Assembly (NCBI RefSeq): GCF_027172205.1 | Contig: NC_070618.1 | Span: 6,206,001-6,270,000 of the forward strand | DNA: 64,000 nt | Direction of reading: 5' to 3' | Origin: Podarcis raffonei | Taxonomy: Eukaryota > Chordata > Lepidosauria > Squamata > Lacertidae | Part shown: positions 9,901 to 20,400 of the stretch, one piece after another | Position numbering within the stretch: position 1 is the stretch's first letter | Layout: each line of letters starts with the position of its first letter | Program-made: the position numbers and the translations under genes | Notes under the pieces: generated by a model | The model's database searches: none | The model's input: only the letters and a program-made list of their open reading frames with translations | What the model was told of the DNA's origin: nothing

Positions 9901-10853
9901 AGGACTTGCCGATCAGAAGGTCGGCGGTTCGAATCCCCGCGACGGGGTGAGCTCCCGTTGCTTGGTCCCTGCTCCTGCCAACCTAGCAGTTCGAAAGCAC
10001 GTCAAATTGCAAGTAGATAAATAGGTACCGCTCCGGCGGGAAGGTAAACGGCATTTCCGTGCACTGCTCTAGTTTCACCAGAAGCGGCTTAGTCATGCTG
10101 GCCACATGACCCGGAAGCTGAACACCAGCTCCGTCGGCCGGTAAAGCGAGATGAGCGCCACAACCCCAGAGTCAGCCACGACTGGACCCAATGGTCAGGG
10201 GTCACTTTACCTTTACCCTTAAAAGACCAGTTGTGGTGAGGCAATAAATAATGAAAAGGGCACGTAGAGATGCTCGGCAGCATCGCTGGAAGGGCTCCCC
10301 ACTTTCTCCCTCTTCGATTTACTTTAATGGTTGCGCATGGCATATAGGTGACCAGAGGGAGGTGCGGGGGAAACACTGCAAGGCAAAACTGAAGAAATCA
10401 AGTGCCTGCGCCAGCCGGAAGTCCCTCGGCTCTGGCATTTGGCACTCACTCTCCTTAAAAATAAGTTTTGCACCTCTCGCCCTCGGAGGAGCGCACCAGC
10501 TTTTCAGAACCAGCGCTGCAGCCATTTGATCTCCCAGCCCGGCAATATACTGTCCTAAACTAGGGGGATGAATGGTCTGACTCGATGTAATGGTCTGACT
10601 CAGTATCACCTGTCTGGCCAGGGGCTGAACTAGATTGACTTGATCCAGGTGCCCTCGGTCGCGCAAAGACGCACGGAGCCAATGGCACCGCTGCGCCAAG
10701 GAGACGCGCGCCCCTTTCTGGACCACTGCCATCCTCCGAAGCGGGCATTGACAGCCAGGGCTGAACGCCTTTGGCTATGGAGATACTCACGGAGGGAGAA
10801 CCCCGACGGCCGAGCTGCAGGAGGCTGCTGCGGAGAAGCCGCCACATTGCCAA
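3726..10853 (-). CDS. AhpD-like peroxidase-related protein, copy A (5 exons)
   Basis: The joined exons 10853-10791, 8382-8206, 6774-6675, 5497-5367 and 3998-3726 give 247 residues in one open frame with phases 0, 0, 1, 0. The first 21 residues (MAMWRLLRSSLLQLGRRGSPS) are Arg/Leu-rich without acids, as in mitochondrial presequences. From about residue 65 the protein follows the bacterial 'peroxidase-related enzyme' / carboxymuconolactone decarboxylase-like family: EEDLPNDIAELMKR, GFLPNVLKVMSHRPAELRAFLAY, the redox helix, LSDRELAMLEFALAVCRAD, then FFAMANRIAQF. Known family members (AhpD) use E-x11-C-x2-C-x3-H for thiol peroxidase chemistry. Here the positions read E122, V134, C137, H141, so the first Cys is replaced. 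Activity may be altered or lost, although the frame is fully open. Human has no orthologue that I know of. It is paired with copy B downstream in the same orientation, which points to tandem duplication. The function in vivo is unknown. Confidence 0.85.
4846..5073. mobile_element. Tigger-like MITE (CAGTGGTACC ends)
   Basis: The element has terminal inverted repeats CAGTGGTACCTAGGTTTA...CCAAGGTACCACTG and TA on both sides, as expected for a Tc1/mariner-type (Tigger/pogo) insertion. It is a nonautonomous copy in intron 4 of AhpD-like copy A. Confidence 0.8.
5367..5497 (-). CDS. AhpD-like copy A, exon 4 (redox motif, Cys to Val)
   Basis: 131 nt encode the active-site helix ADKELIIVATSVANK followed by VPYCVIAHSALHRMYS. 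The first motif cysteine is a GTT valine codon (5436-5438). The acceptor is cccacag. The donor is CAG|GCGAGA, a GC donor where copy B has GT at the same place. No GT nearby keeps the phase. Confidence 0.9.
5678..6010 (-). repeat. L2-clade-like LINE 3' end, antisense
   Basis: It begins with a (TAATAATAA) tail, then 'tttatttatatcccgccctccccagc', the reverse of the GGCGGGATATAAAT end used by reptile L2-like LINEs. ORF-derived text follows ('gtgacagagcgttccaccag'). Confidence 0.6.
6250..6491. mobile_element. Tigger-like MITE
   Basis: The ends are CAGTGGTACC...GGTACCACTG, flanked by TA. It lies in intron 3 of copy A. Confidence 0.85.
6675..6774 (-). CDS. AhpD-like copy A, exon 3
   Basis: 100 nt, phase 0 to 1, encoding RGFLPNVLKVMSHRPAEL and RAFLAYFSAVVNKET. 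The acceptor is gaacag and the donor GTAAGC. This is the hallmark P-N-V-x-K-x-x-x-H-R-P segment of the family. Confidence 0.92.
7134..7926. mobile_element. DNA transposon with CCGTATTTTTCGC ends (long copy)
   Basis: The 5' end CCGTATTTTTCGCTCCATAAGAC pairs with the 3' end CCAAAAATACGG and TA flanks both sides. It is about 793 bp, three times longer than its relatives at 16546, 39673 and 51400. It contains two internal tandem duplications (around 7199-7310/7347-7460, and the 'cccttatctccctcc' blocks). It lies in intron 2 of copy A. No transposase frame is visible. Confidence 0.75.
7930..8022. repeat. Foldback repeat fragment ('ccagatgttgctgaactgcaact')
   Basis: A degraded copy of the dispersed palindromic element typified by 23975-24110. 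Confidence 0.4.
8206..8382 (-). CDS. AhpD-like copy A, exon 2
   Basis: The acceptor is ttttag|CTCCTGCCTCC and the donor AAG|GTAAG. The exon has 59 codons, phase 0 to 0, the same length as in copy B. It encodes a variable linker, then FPMSKEEDLPNDIAELMKREE at the start of the enzyme domain. Confidence 0.9.
8513..8675. mobile_element. Palindromic hAT-like MITE, degraded
   Basis: 'gggatggggaacct...agatgttgatgg' at the left mirrors 'acatctggagggccacaggttcctcatc' at the right. The sequence matches the foldback family seen intact at 23975-24110. Confidence 0.5.
8702..8762 (-). repeat. tRNA SINE / CR1-type tail fragment, antisense
   Basis: 'gaatcatagaattgttgagctggaagggaccctgc' is the reverse of the common CR1-like tail, ending in the anticodon-arm text 'cgttatcagcacc' of a tRNA-Ile-headed SINE. 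Confidence 0.5.
8770..9020 (+). repeat. tRNA-derived SINE with (CTT)n tail
   Basis: The A-box-like 'gtggtgtagtggttaagagc' and B-box-like 'ccgggttcgcttccc' are followed by a body 'gctgggtgaccttgggccag...cctcacagagtgtttgttg' and the end 'tatcaaatccaaactcttctt'. A second copy is at 63507-63757. Confidence 0.7.
9320..9765 (-). repeat. L1 LINE 3' part, antisense, interrupted
   Basis: Minus-strand text translates to L1 ORF2 C-terminal phrases (LDYAKMARLTGKIRNQEDQ). A hAT MITE at 9539-9708 splits it. Confidence 0.6.
9539..9708. mobile_element. hAT MITE (CAGTGCTTTTTTC ends)
   Basis: The ends CAGTGCTTTTTTCT and AAAAAAACCACTG are inverted. The 8-bp flanks ATTTCATC (9531-9538) and CTTTCATC (9709-9716) differ by one base. 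It is inserted within an antisense L1 fragment. Confidence 0.7.
9863..10220 (+). repeat. Sauria-type tRNA SINE
   Basis: The head 'gggacgcgggtggcactgtgg' with B box 'cggttcgaatcc' is followed by the Sauria body and the Bov-B-like end 'ggtcaggggtcactttacctttacc'. It lies upstream of copy A exon 2, in its intron 1. Confidence 0.85.
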
Positions 10854-10990
10854 ACCGCGGCTGTTTTCCTTGCGCTCCTGGGTGGCACCGACGGAGGCGC
10901 AGGCGAGGCGGAGAGCCGTTTTCTAGTAACCCAGCCAAGCGCGCTTGCAGGACGACGTCTCCCCTAGCCCGCCCACATTTCGACACTTTC
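10620..10990 (-). promoter_or_regulatory. GC-rich promoter region of AhpD-like copy A
   Basis: A GC- and CpG-rich block surrounds the first exon of copy A (ATG at 10853). The transcription start is probably between 10853 and about 10990. No TATA box is evident. The same kind of block surrounds exon 1 of copy B. Confidence 0.5.
10791..10853 (-). CDS. AhpD-like copy A, exon 1 (leader)
   Basis: ATG at 10853 opens MAMWRLLRSSLLQLGRRGSPS. The exon ends TCC|GTGAGT in phase 0, in a GC-rich block. Copy B exon 1 has the same layout and the same donor sequence GTGAGTATC, which supports the start. Confidence 0.8.
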
Positions 10991-10999
10991 CCAGTGCAA

Positions 11000-11650
11000 G
11001 GGGGGGAAAAAATCTATTTAGACCATAAGGAACAGCAGCCCGTGGAAGAGGAAAGAGTAGCAAGTCCCGCCCTGTTGAAATCCCTACTTAGTCAACAACA
11101 AGTGTTCCGCAGCAGGAGTGGGCAGATTTCAAGTTGTAGGCTCTGATTTGTTTTCTTCTGGAATCCTGAGAGTCCCCTAAACTGGGCCTGCTGCAAAATC
11201 AATGTACTTACTTCCTAACCATATCTATGTAGAGGCAATTGAATTCAGTGGAATTCAGTCTCAGGTAACTGGTTAGGTTTAGGATTGCAGCCCTAGAATT
11301 AAAGAATTCTGAATCCAGGAAGTTGAGTTGACAGAAGTGACAGGAGCTCACAGTCTTTCCACACACAAAAAGCCATTATTGGTTGACGAAGCTTTTTTTG
11401 ATTTTAAAAATATAATTTGGGGTGGGAAGGCAGTTGTGCTGTTGCTGCTATTGTTAAAGAAAAGGGTGTCAGAAATGTTTTCTAATCTACTGCAAATCAC
11501 CCAGAGATCAGGAGATCCAGAGATTTCCTGCCTGTCCCCAAATCTAGTGATTGGCAGCTGTTCTCTACAGTTTTAAGATAGGCTTTCCCTGCCCTTCCTG
11601 GGAACGTCAGGGATTGGACCTGGGCCCTTTGGTATCCGAAACAAATACTG
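11000..11650. other. Intergenic, no gene seen
   Basis: Upstream of copy A. There is no recognised exon and only AT-rich unique sequence. Confidence 0.4.
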
Positions 11651-11655
11651 TACCA

Positions 11656-11905
11656 CATGGGTAGGCAAACTAACGTCCGGGGGCCAGATCTGGCCCAATA
11701 GCCTTTTAAATCCAGCCCGCAGACGGTCCGGGAATCAGCATTTTTTACATGAGTAGAATGTGTCCTTTTATTTAAAATGCATCCCTGGGTTATTTGTGGG
11801 GCACAGGAATTCGTTCATTATTTTTTTCCAAAATAGAGTCCAGCCCCCCACAAGGTCTGAGGGACAGTGGACTGGCCCCCTGTTGAAAAAGTTTGCTGAC
11901 CCCTG
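11656..11905. mobile_element. hAT MITE (CAT/CAGGGGTCAGCAAAC family)
   Basis: The right end 'gtttgctgacccctg' mirrors the left 'catgggtaggcaaac'. The 8-bp flanks CTGTACCA and CTCTACCA differ by one base. A second copy in the opposite orientation is at 35525-35786. Confidence 0.7.
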
Positions 11906-11913
11906 CTCTACCA

Positions 11914-12850
11914 CAAAACTACAGCCCTTCCATCGATCAGAAAAGACACTAACCATGTGTTATCAGCTGAATGCAGATATATTGTAGTCATGGCATGACT
12001 GGTTGTACAAGTGTTGTCAAATTATAAGGGAAGGTCTGATCTTTAGGGTGTTTATCAGGAAAGGCCGATGACATTAGATGTCATTGCAGTAATTTCATAG
12101 TGCAGTATGCCTCATTCATAGACATTGACTCTCTTCTTATGCCCGTCTCTCAAGGTCAGCATTTATTAGACTTTCTACCTCCAGGGCATTCTTTTCACAG
12201 AGAAAAAGCCCACTTTGACCTGGGATGTGAACTGCAACAGATCCCATACGAGGGCATCTAATTGTTTCTTACAGAGCCTCTCATCTATGAGGGACAGAAT
12301 TAGGTGAGGTTCAACTCCATTCTAGTTTTGACGTTTGATGAAAAATGCAACAAGATGTGAGGCTGTGAATCAAACCGAATGCATTTTGGACCCAGTACCT
12401 GCCTGCAGGTAGTTCTGAGATCTCCTGTACAATAGGCAAAGGCCTCAGACAAGTTAGTGTTAAAGCAGATATGGAATCCAAACTTTAAAGTACATTCTTT
12501 CCAGGAAAGACATTTATACAATTGTTACAACTAAGGTCAAAACTGCAACCAATGTGTGAGACAAGGAACATGTTTCTTCATGGAAAATAGTTGTTTATTC
12601 CCCTTGTAAGAATTAAGGAAACAGTAAGACATCAAGTTTGCTTAGCAGAGCTGTGGGGTGCTGACTTTAGAAAACTTTCCCCATTTGTATAGGTTGGGAA
12701 AATGCAGATGGAATTGTTCCTGAGAAGACCTTCCAAGGAGACCAACGAGATTTTACACTTGTAGAGGAAAGGAGATCTTCCTCCAGCTTTTCTCCAGTGT
12801 ATACATAAAAAGCTCTTTCCAATTTCTGGCCGTTAAAAGATTTGCTACAG
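11914..12850. other. Intergenic between AhpD-like copies
   Basis: Unique-looking sequence between the promoter side of copy A and the 3' end of copy B. No exon or clear repeat was identified. Confidence 0.4.
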
Positions 12851-12874
12851 CAGATATGTATTTGCTCAAATACG

Positions 12875-12880
12875 TTTATT
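12875..12880 (-). terminator. Polyadenylation signal of AhpD-like copy B
   Basis: TTTATT on the plus strand is AATAAA on the minus strand, 288 bases downstream of the copy B stop. It is the nearest canonical signal to that stop. Confidence 0.55.
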
Positions 12881-13167
12881 AGAAACAACCGATATGACAA
12901 AAGTGTTAACTCTGCAGTTATGAAGAAATCACAGTATACAGCTTATTACAATCAAAAGAAACTGAGCAGCAAATCTCCAATCTTGCCGTGTCTTCAGAGC
13001 ACCTCATTACAATCGAGACCCTACCGGAAAACGTTTTTCAAAAGTATAGCACAACAGCAAGTGAAGCACATTTCATTTTTCAGTGGATGCAACATTTGCC
13101 CATCTTGACCTTCTGCCTGTCACTGAGCCCAATGTCCTTGCAATGATTTGGGTGCCAGAAAGCCTTG

Positions 13168-13446
13168 TTAGGAGGCGTCGCTCTTCTCTTTCTCTCTCGG
13201 TATCCTTCCCATGATGTAGAATTCTGGGTTTGGATGCATATCTGTGAAGTGAGCTATGCGGTTCGACATAGCAAAAAAGGCTGCAATTGTGCCTATGTCC
13301 CAGGCATCTTCTCGGTTAAACCCGTTCGCCTCCAGCTTCTGAAAGTGCTCTTCGGTGATATTATCCGCTCGGCAGACGGCGAGTGCAAATTCAACCATGG
13401 CCCTCTCCCGATCACTCAGCTCGGCCATTTGCCAGTTCACAGTGAC
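13168..13446 (-). CDS. AhpD-like copy B, exon 5 (C-terminus)
   Basis: Acceptor ttgtgcag|GTCACTGTGAAC. It encodes VTVNWQMAELSDRERAMVEF through IPREKEKSDAS and a TAA stop, two residues longer than copy A. Confidence 0.93.
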   Translation of the reverse strand, partial: VTVNWQMAELSDRERAMVEFALAVCRADNITEEHFQKLEANGFNREDAWDIGTIAAFFAMSNRIAHFTDMHPNPEFYIMGRIPREKEKSDAS

Positions 13447-16363
13447 CTGCACAAAATCAGAGCCAAGGGAGGTTATTGGCAGTTATGGCCAACCGTTAGA
13501 CCAGTTAAGGTAAAGGTAAAGGGACCCCTGACCATTACGTCCAGTCGTGGCTGACTCTGGGGTTGCGGCGCTCATCTCGCTGTATTGGCCGAGGGATCCG
13601 GCGTACAGCTTCCGGGTCATGTGGCCAGCATGACTAAGCCGCTTCTGGCGAACCAGAGCAGCGCACGGTTTACCTCCCCGCCGGAGCAGTACCTATTTAT
13701 CTACTTGCACTTTGACATGCTTTCGAACTGCTAGGTTGGCAGGAGCTGGGACTGAGCAACGGGAGCTCACCCCGTTGCAGGGATTCGAACCGCCAACCTT
13801 CCAATCGGCAAGCCCTAGGCTCTGTGGTTTAACCCACAGTGCCACCTGTGTCCCTTACTAGACCAGTTACGGGGACCAAATTTACAGGCAGCATTAGGTC
13901 AAAGAGAAGGAGTGCTGAAAAGGATTAGGGAGCAACCGTGAACATGAACCACAGTGCATTGCTGCCAGATCCTGAATAGGTTGATGTAAAGGATTAAAGG
14001 GTGCAACTTCTTATTTATTTATTAATAATTATTTTTATTTATTGGACTTATAGACAGTACAGTGGTACCTCTGGTTACGTACTTAATTCGTTCCGGAGGT
14101 CCGTTCTTAACCTGAAACTGTTCTTAACCTGAAGCACCACTTTAGCTAATGGGGCCTCCTGCTGCCACTGCGCCGCCGCCATGCAATTTCTGTTCTCATC
14201 CTGAAGCAAAGTTCTTAACCCGAGGGTAATATTTCTGGGTTAGCAGAGTCTGTAACCTGAAGCGTCTGTAACCTGAAGCATCTGTAACCCGAGGTACCAC
14301 TGCACTGCTCTTCATCGTAAGATCTCAGGGGGTTCACAATATAAAAATGCAAGGTAAAAGCACAAACAAATAGAACAAAGACAACAAAACAATGCCCCCA
14401 TCGCACAAGCACATTTAAAAGGCTGCGGAATATTAAGGCCTGGTTGAAGAGGAACATTTTTGCCTGGCACCTAACAATATGTAATGAAGGCACCAGGAGA
14501 GTCTCCCTGGGGATAGCATCCCACAAACAGGGAGCCACTGCAGAAAAGGCCTGATCTCATGTTGCCACCCTCCGAGCCTCTCACGGAACAGGCACACAAA
14601 GAAGAGCCTCAGAGGATGAACGCAGAATTCGGGTTTGTAGCATAACACCATTTTATTTATTGTATTTTACTTGACAAAATTTTATATACCACCTGATTGT
14701 AAAAGAACCTCTTAGTGGTTTACAAAAATAGAAAGCAAAACATTAGAATCATCAACGAGAACCAGGTATTTAAAAACATTCAAAAATGATTAAAAGTGCA
14801 TGAATGGCAGCAAGATTAGCATCTGCTGAAAAATCCTATTCTATAGAATTCTAAGCCTTTGGAAAACAGCTTTTTTCAGCTGCTTCAAAGGACCTTTAAA
14901 TGACCTGATCCAGTGGCAAAGTACTCAGCATCTTGTACTACAATACAAACTTATCAAGCCCACAGTTTTGTATCATGCAGAATGCAAGGAATCATAACTG
15001 CGTAATTTTTGTTATGCCTTCTTCAGTAACCTCTCATGGTCACCTATCATAAATATCCATCAGAAAGCACTTTTAGACAGCTTTGCTATCATATCCCCGG
15101 TTTGATGCACAGGAAAGTATAAAACTGCTTTGCAGATTTCACAAGGACAATTCACATACAGTGGATGCTTGTGTTGCGAACGTGATCCGTGCAGGAGTCA
15201 CGTTCGCAACCTGAAGCGTTTGCAACCCGCAGTGGCATGTCTGCACATGCATGGGTTGCGATTCGGCGCTTCTGCACATGCGCAAAGCGCGATTTAGCAC
15301 TTCTGCGCATGCGCGACCGCCAAAACCCAGAAGTAACCCATTCTGGTACTTCTGGGTTTTGGCGCGTCCGTAACCTGAAAAAATGCAACCTGAAACATCT
15401 GTAACCTGAGGTATTACTGTATTGAAAAAACTAGCATTTGAATCCAGAAAAAAAAACATTCCCCTTCATACAATTCCTTTCTCTGTTTAGCAATTTTTTC
15501 ACCAAGTATCTGTGCGAAACTAGCCAATGAGTGGCAAGGAAACAAGTACAGTGGTACCTCGAGTTACAAACACCTCAGGTTACAAACTCTGCTAACCTGG
15601 AAGAGTTACCTCGAGTTGAGAACTTTGCCCCAGAATGAGAACAGAAATTGTATGCCAGCGGTGCAGCAGCAGCAAGAGGCCCCATTAGCAAAAGCACGCC
15701 TCTAGTTAAGAACAGTTTCAGGTTAAGAACGGACCTCCGGAACGAATTAAGTTCGTAACAAGAGGTACCACTGTACAGGAGAGAAATTCTAAGCAAGGAA
15801 ATGAAACAGAGTAAGATGAGACAGACGAGCAAGACAGACACGTGTACCAACCTGATCTGCTAGCGCTGGTTTTTTGGAGTATATCCGATGTAGAGCGCCG
15901 TGTGCAATCACGCAGTATGGACACTTGTTAACAGTACTCGTGGCCACAATAATGAGCTCTTTGTCAGCCTTGCTTAGGCTTCCTATAGAAGAAGAGACAT
16001 GCAGAAGGTGGGTCATATTTCTAGAGCAGCAGTGGGATTGAGTCACTTAACAAATACCACCCTATAGAGATAAGATAGACTGGACTCCCAAAGAATAAGG
16101 GTTGGAAGATGTCCAAATGCTATCAAGTTAGAAGCAGCAGCAGGTCTATTGAAAAAAAGCTCTGGATGGCTCAGTTGGAACAGCATGAGACTCTTAATAT
16201 CAAGGTCAAGGGTTACATAACACATCATAAAAATAAAAACAAGAACCACCCAACGCATTTAAAAGGGCATTGACTGTCAATCAGTCAAAGGCCTGGTTAA
16301 GGAAGAACGTTTTTGCCTGGTGCCTAAAGGTGTATAATGGAGTTGCCAGACGAACCCCCTGGA

Positions 16364-16414
<51 letters not shown>

Positions 16415-17424
16415 TTCTACCTTGCCCATCTGGCTGGGTTTCCCCAGCCTCTCTTCCAACAGAAGGTTAAAAATACATTAAAACATCAATCATTAAAAAC
16501 TTCCCTAAACAGGGCTGCCTTCAGATGTCTTCTAAATGTCATATACCATATTTTTTGTTCTATAAGACTCACTTTTTCCCTCCTAAAAAGTAAGGGGAAA
16601 TGTGTGTGTGTCTTATGGAGCGAATGCAGGCTGCGCCGCTATCCCAGAAGCCAGAACAGCAAGAGGGATTGCTGCTTTCACTGCGCAGCGATCCCTCTTG
16701 CTGTTCTGGCTTCTGAGATTCAGAATATTTTTTTTCTTGTTTTCCTCCTCCAAAATCTAGATGCGTCTTGTGGTCTGGTGTGTCTTATAGAGCGAAAAAT
16801 ACGGTAGTTGTTTATTTCTTTGACATCTGATGGGAGGGTGTTCCACAGGGCGGGTGCCACTACCGAGAAGGGAAGAGCATTCCACAAACAGGGAGCCACT
16901 GCAGAAAAGGCCCATTCTCATTTTGCAACCCTCCATGTCTCTCATGGAGGCGGCACATGAAGAAGAGCCTCAGAAGATGATCTCAGGGTCTGGGTAGATT
17001 CTTCATTAGGAGAGAGGCAGTCCTTGAGGTAATGCAGTGCTGAGCTAGGGGTTCCAGAATGCCATTATTTGTTTGTTGGTTGATTAGAGGCCTTAAAGAA
17101 TCTTGGAACCGGTGGAAATTATTATTGCCTGGTACTTATTTCTGTTGACAGAACCAAGGAAGGCCTGTAGCATGAGTGCTCATCTTACCCATAGGTAACC
17201 CTAGTGGAATTCAGGAATTAAGATAGACCAAGTATGGTTTCTGTTCTTACCTGTCTCCTTGTTCATGATGGCATTGTAATAAGCAAAGAATGCTCTAAAT
17301 TCTGCTGGTCGGTGAGACATAACCTTAAACACGTTGGGCAAAAACCCAGTCTGTTGGAAGAATTAAGAAAAAACACCAGTCAATCACCTTAAAATGGTTA
17401 AGAGAAGATGCTGATACAGTTTTC

Positions 17425-17478
<54 letters not shown>

Positions 17479-20400
17479 ATTATTTCAATTTAGATACTAC
17501 CCTTTATCAGAAAATCCCAGGGCAGTGTACAACGTTAAAAACACATTACAGAACATCAACAATAAAAGCATAATAAAAACATGACAGACAGCCTAACAGT
17601 AACATTCCACTCCCCCACACTTTCACGGGTGAATTACTAGAAAACAGCAAGTCTCCCCTTCTCAATCCTCCTAGCAGTGCGGGAGGAAGTGGCAAAGCAC
17701 ATGTTTTGCACTCAGGTCTCAGCTTATCAATCCTTGGCTTCTTCACTTAAAAGGTTTAGGGAAGCTGGGACTAGGAAAAACCCTCTCCTCTGCCTAAAAC
17801 CCTGGGTAAAAAGGGGACCCCTGACCATTAGGTCCAGTCGTGACCAAATTTGGGGTTATGGCGCTCATCTTGCTTTATTGGCCGAGGGAGCTGGTGTACA
17901 GCCTCTGGGTCATGTGGCCAGTATGACTAAGCCGCTTCTGGCGAACCAGAGCAGCGCACGGAAACATCGTTTACCTTCCCGCTGGAGCGGTACCTATTTA
18001 TCTACTTTCACTTTTGATGTGCTTTCGAACTGCTAGGTTGGCAGGAGCAGGGACCGAGCAATGGGAGCTCACCCCATCGCGGGGATTCGAACTGCTGACC
18101 TTCTGATTGGCAAGTCCTAGCCTCTGAAGTTTAACCCACAGTGCCACCCATGTCCCCCTAAAACCCTGGGTAACTGCTACCTATTACAGTAGCCCATATT
18201 GGACAAGATATACAAATCGGCAGAGCTGGGATAAAGGTAAAGGACCTCTGGACGGTTAAGTCCCATCAAAGGCGACTATGGGGTTGCGGCGCCCATATCG
18301 CTCTCAGGCTGAGGGAGCCAGTGTTTGTCCACAGACAGCTTTCTGGGCCATGTGGCCAGCATGACTGAACCACTTCTGGCTCAACAGAACACCGTGATGG
18401 AAACCAGAGCGCACAGAAACGCTGTTGACCTTTCTGCCACAGTGGTACCTATTTATCTACTTGCACTGGCGTGCTTTTGTGTTGGTAGGTTGGCAGGAGC
18501 TGGGACAGAGCAATGGGAGCTCACCCTGTTGAGGGGATTTGAACCACTGACCTTCTGATCGGCAAGCGCAAGAGGCTCAGTGGTTTAGACCACAGCGCCA
18601 CTACTGAACACATCATAGGCCACTTGTAAGAGAACAAGGGTGTGTTTAGCGGTTTCACTTGGCGATGTCTTGATGCACCACCAAGAAGTGCTGGTCGGGG
18701 AGAGGACTGGACCTTTGAATTCTTCCTCATGTTAAAATACAGCACTTTCAAAGCTAGGATGTCAGATAGGAGACTTCTCCCTAACACACTACAGTGGTAC
18801 CTCGGGTTACATACGCTTCAGGTTACATATGCTTCAGGTTACAGACTCCGCTAACCCAGAAATAGTGCTTCAAGTTAAGAACTTTGCTTCAGGATGAGAA
18901 CAGAAATCGTGTTTAGCGGCGCGGCGGCAGCAGGAGGCCCCATTAGCTAAAGTGGTGCTTCAGGTTAAGAACAGTTTCAGGTTAAGTACGGACCTCTGGA
19001 ATGGATTAAGTACTTAACCCGAGGTACCACTGTACCTCAATTCAAAAGCTTTTGATGCTTTTGAATTCTGGTGCTGGAGGAGACTCTTGAGAGTCCCATG
19101 GACTGCAAGAAGATCAAACGTCTCCATTCTTAAGGAAATCAGCCCTGAGTGCTCACTGGAAGGACAGATCATGAAGCTGAGGGCACAAGGAGAAGGGGAT
19201 GGCAAAGGACAAGATGGCTGGATAGTGTTCTCGAAGCTACTAGCATGAGTTTGACCAAACTGCGAGATGCAGTGGAAGACAGGAGGGCCTGGCGTGCTCT
19301 GGTCCAGGGGGTCACGAAGAGTCGGACATGACTAAATGACTAAACAACAACAACAAGAAGAAGTTTCTTTGAAAGGACAACATTCCACCTTCCCCAGCAG
19401 ATTTCCCCCTTACCTTTACTTCCACTTCCTCCATGAGCTCTACTATATCATATGGCAAATCCTTCTTGTTGGGTACTGGATAGCGCCCGGATGGTTTGCG
19501 GGCACTCCCTCCCTCTGTGCTGTAGACATGGTTCTGAGGTGCAGAGTGTTGAGGAGTTTTCGGGGAAGACGCCAAACCGCGAGGCAGAAGCTAAAAACAC
19601 AGAAATAAAGGGAAATCTTCTGTTTAACAAAGCGCAGCATCATAATGTTGGCTTCATCAGTGTAGAAAACAAACCCAAATTGTAAACCCACTAGCATAGG
19701 GATGGGGGAACCTGCAACCCTCCAGATGTTTATTGATCCCATCCCATCATCCCTGACCATCATCAACCATCCCTGGTGTTGATAGGAGCTGGAATCTAAC
19801 AACATCTGGAGAGCTGCTGGTTCCCCATCTAGCAGTTCCATGCAGTTCTAGAACATCTGGATTTCTCTGATTTTTGGCACCACTTCAGGGCTAGGATGCA
19901 AAAAAGGCTAGGATCTAATGCAGTGGGTTTTTTAAAGGAAATCAACAAGGTAAAGGTAAAGGACCCCTGGGAGGTTATGTCCAGTCAAAGGTGACTATGG
20001 GGTTGCAGCGCTCATCTCGCTTTCAGGCCGAGGGAGCCGGCATTTGTCCACAGACAGCTTTCTGGGTCATGCGGCCAGCATGACTAAACCACTTCTGCCG
20101 CAACGAAGACACTGTGACGGAAGCCAGAGCGCATGGAAATGCCATTTACCTTCCCGCCGCAGCGGTACCTATTTATCTACTTGCACTGGTGTGCTTTTGA
20201 ACTGCTAGGTTGGCAGGAGCAGAGCAATGGGAGCTCACTCTGTTGCGGGGATTCAAACTGCCGACCTTCCAATTGGCAAGCCCAAGAGGCTTGGTGGTTT
20301 AGACCACAGCACCACCTGTGTCCCTACAACGCTTGAAGAGGAGAGCTTCAAGCAGTGCTGAAACTGAGTGACTTTTTAAAAGCAAATACTGTAACTGTTT

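Noticed and set aside
16337-16807. 156-codon frame with a poly-Asn run
   Set aside because: It is a read-through of an (AAT)n microsatellite and LINE/MITE sequence.
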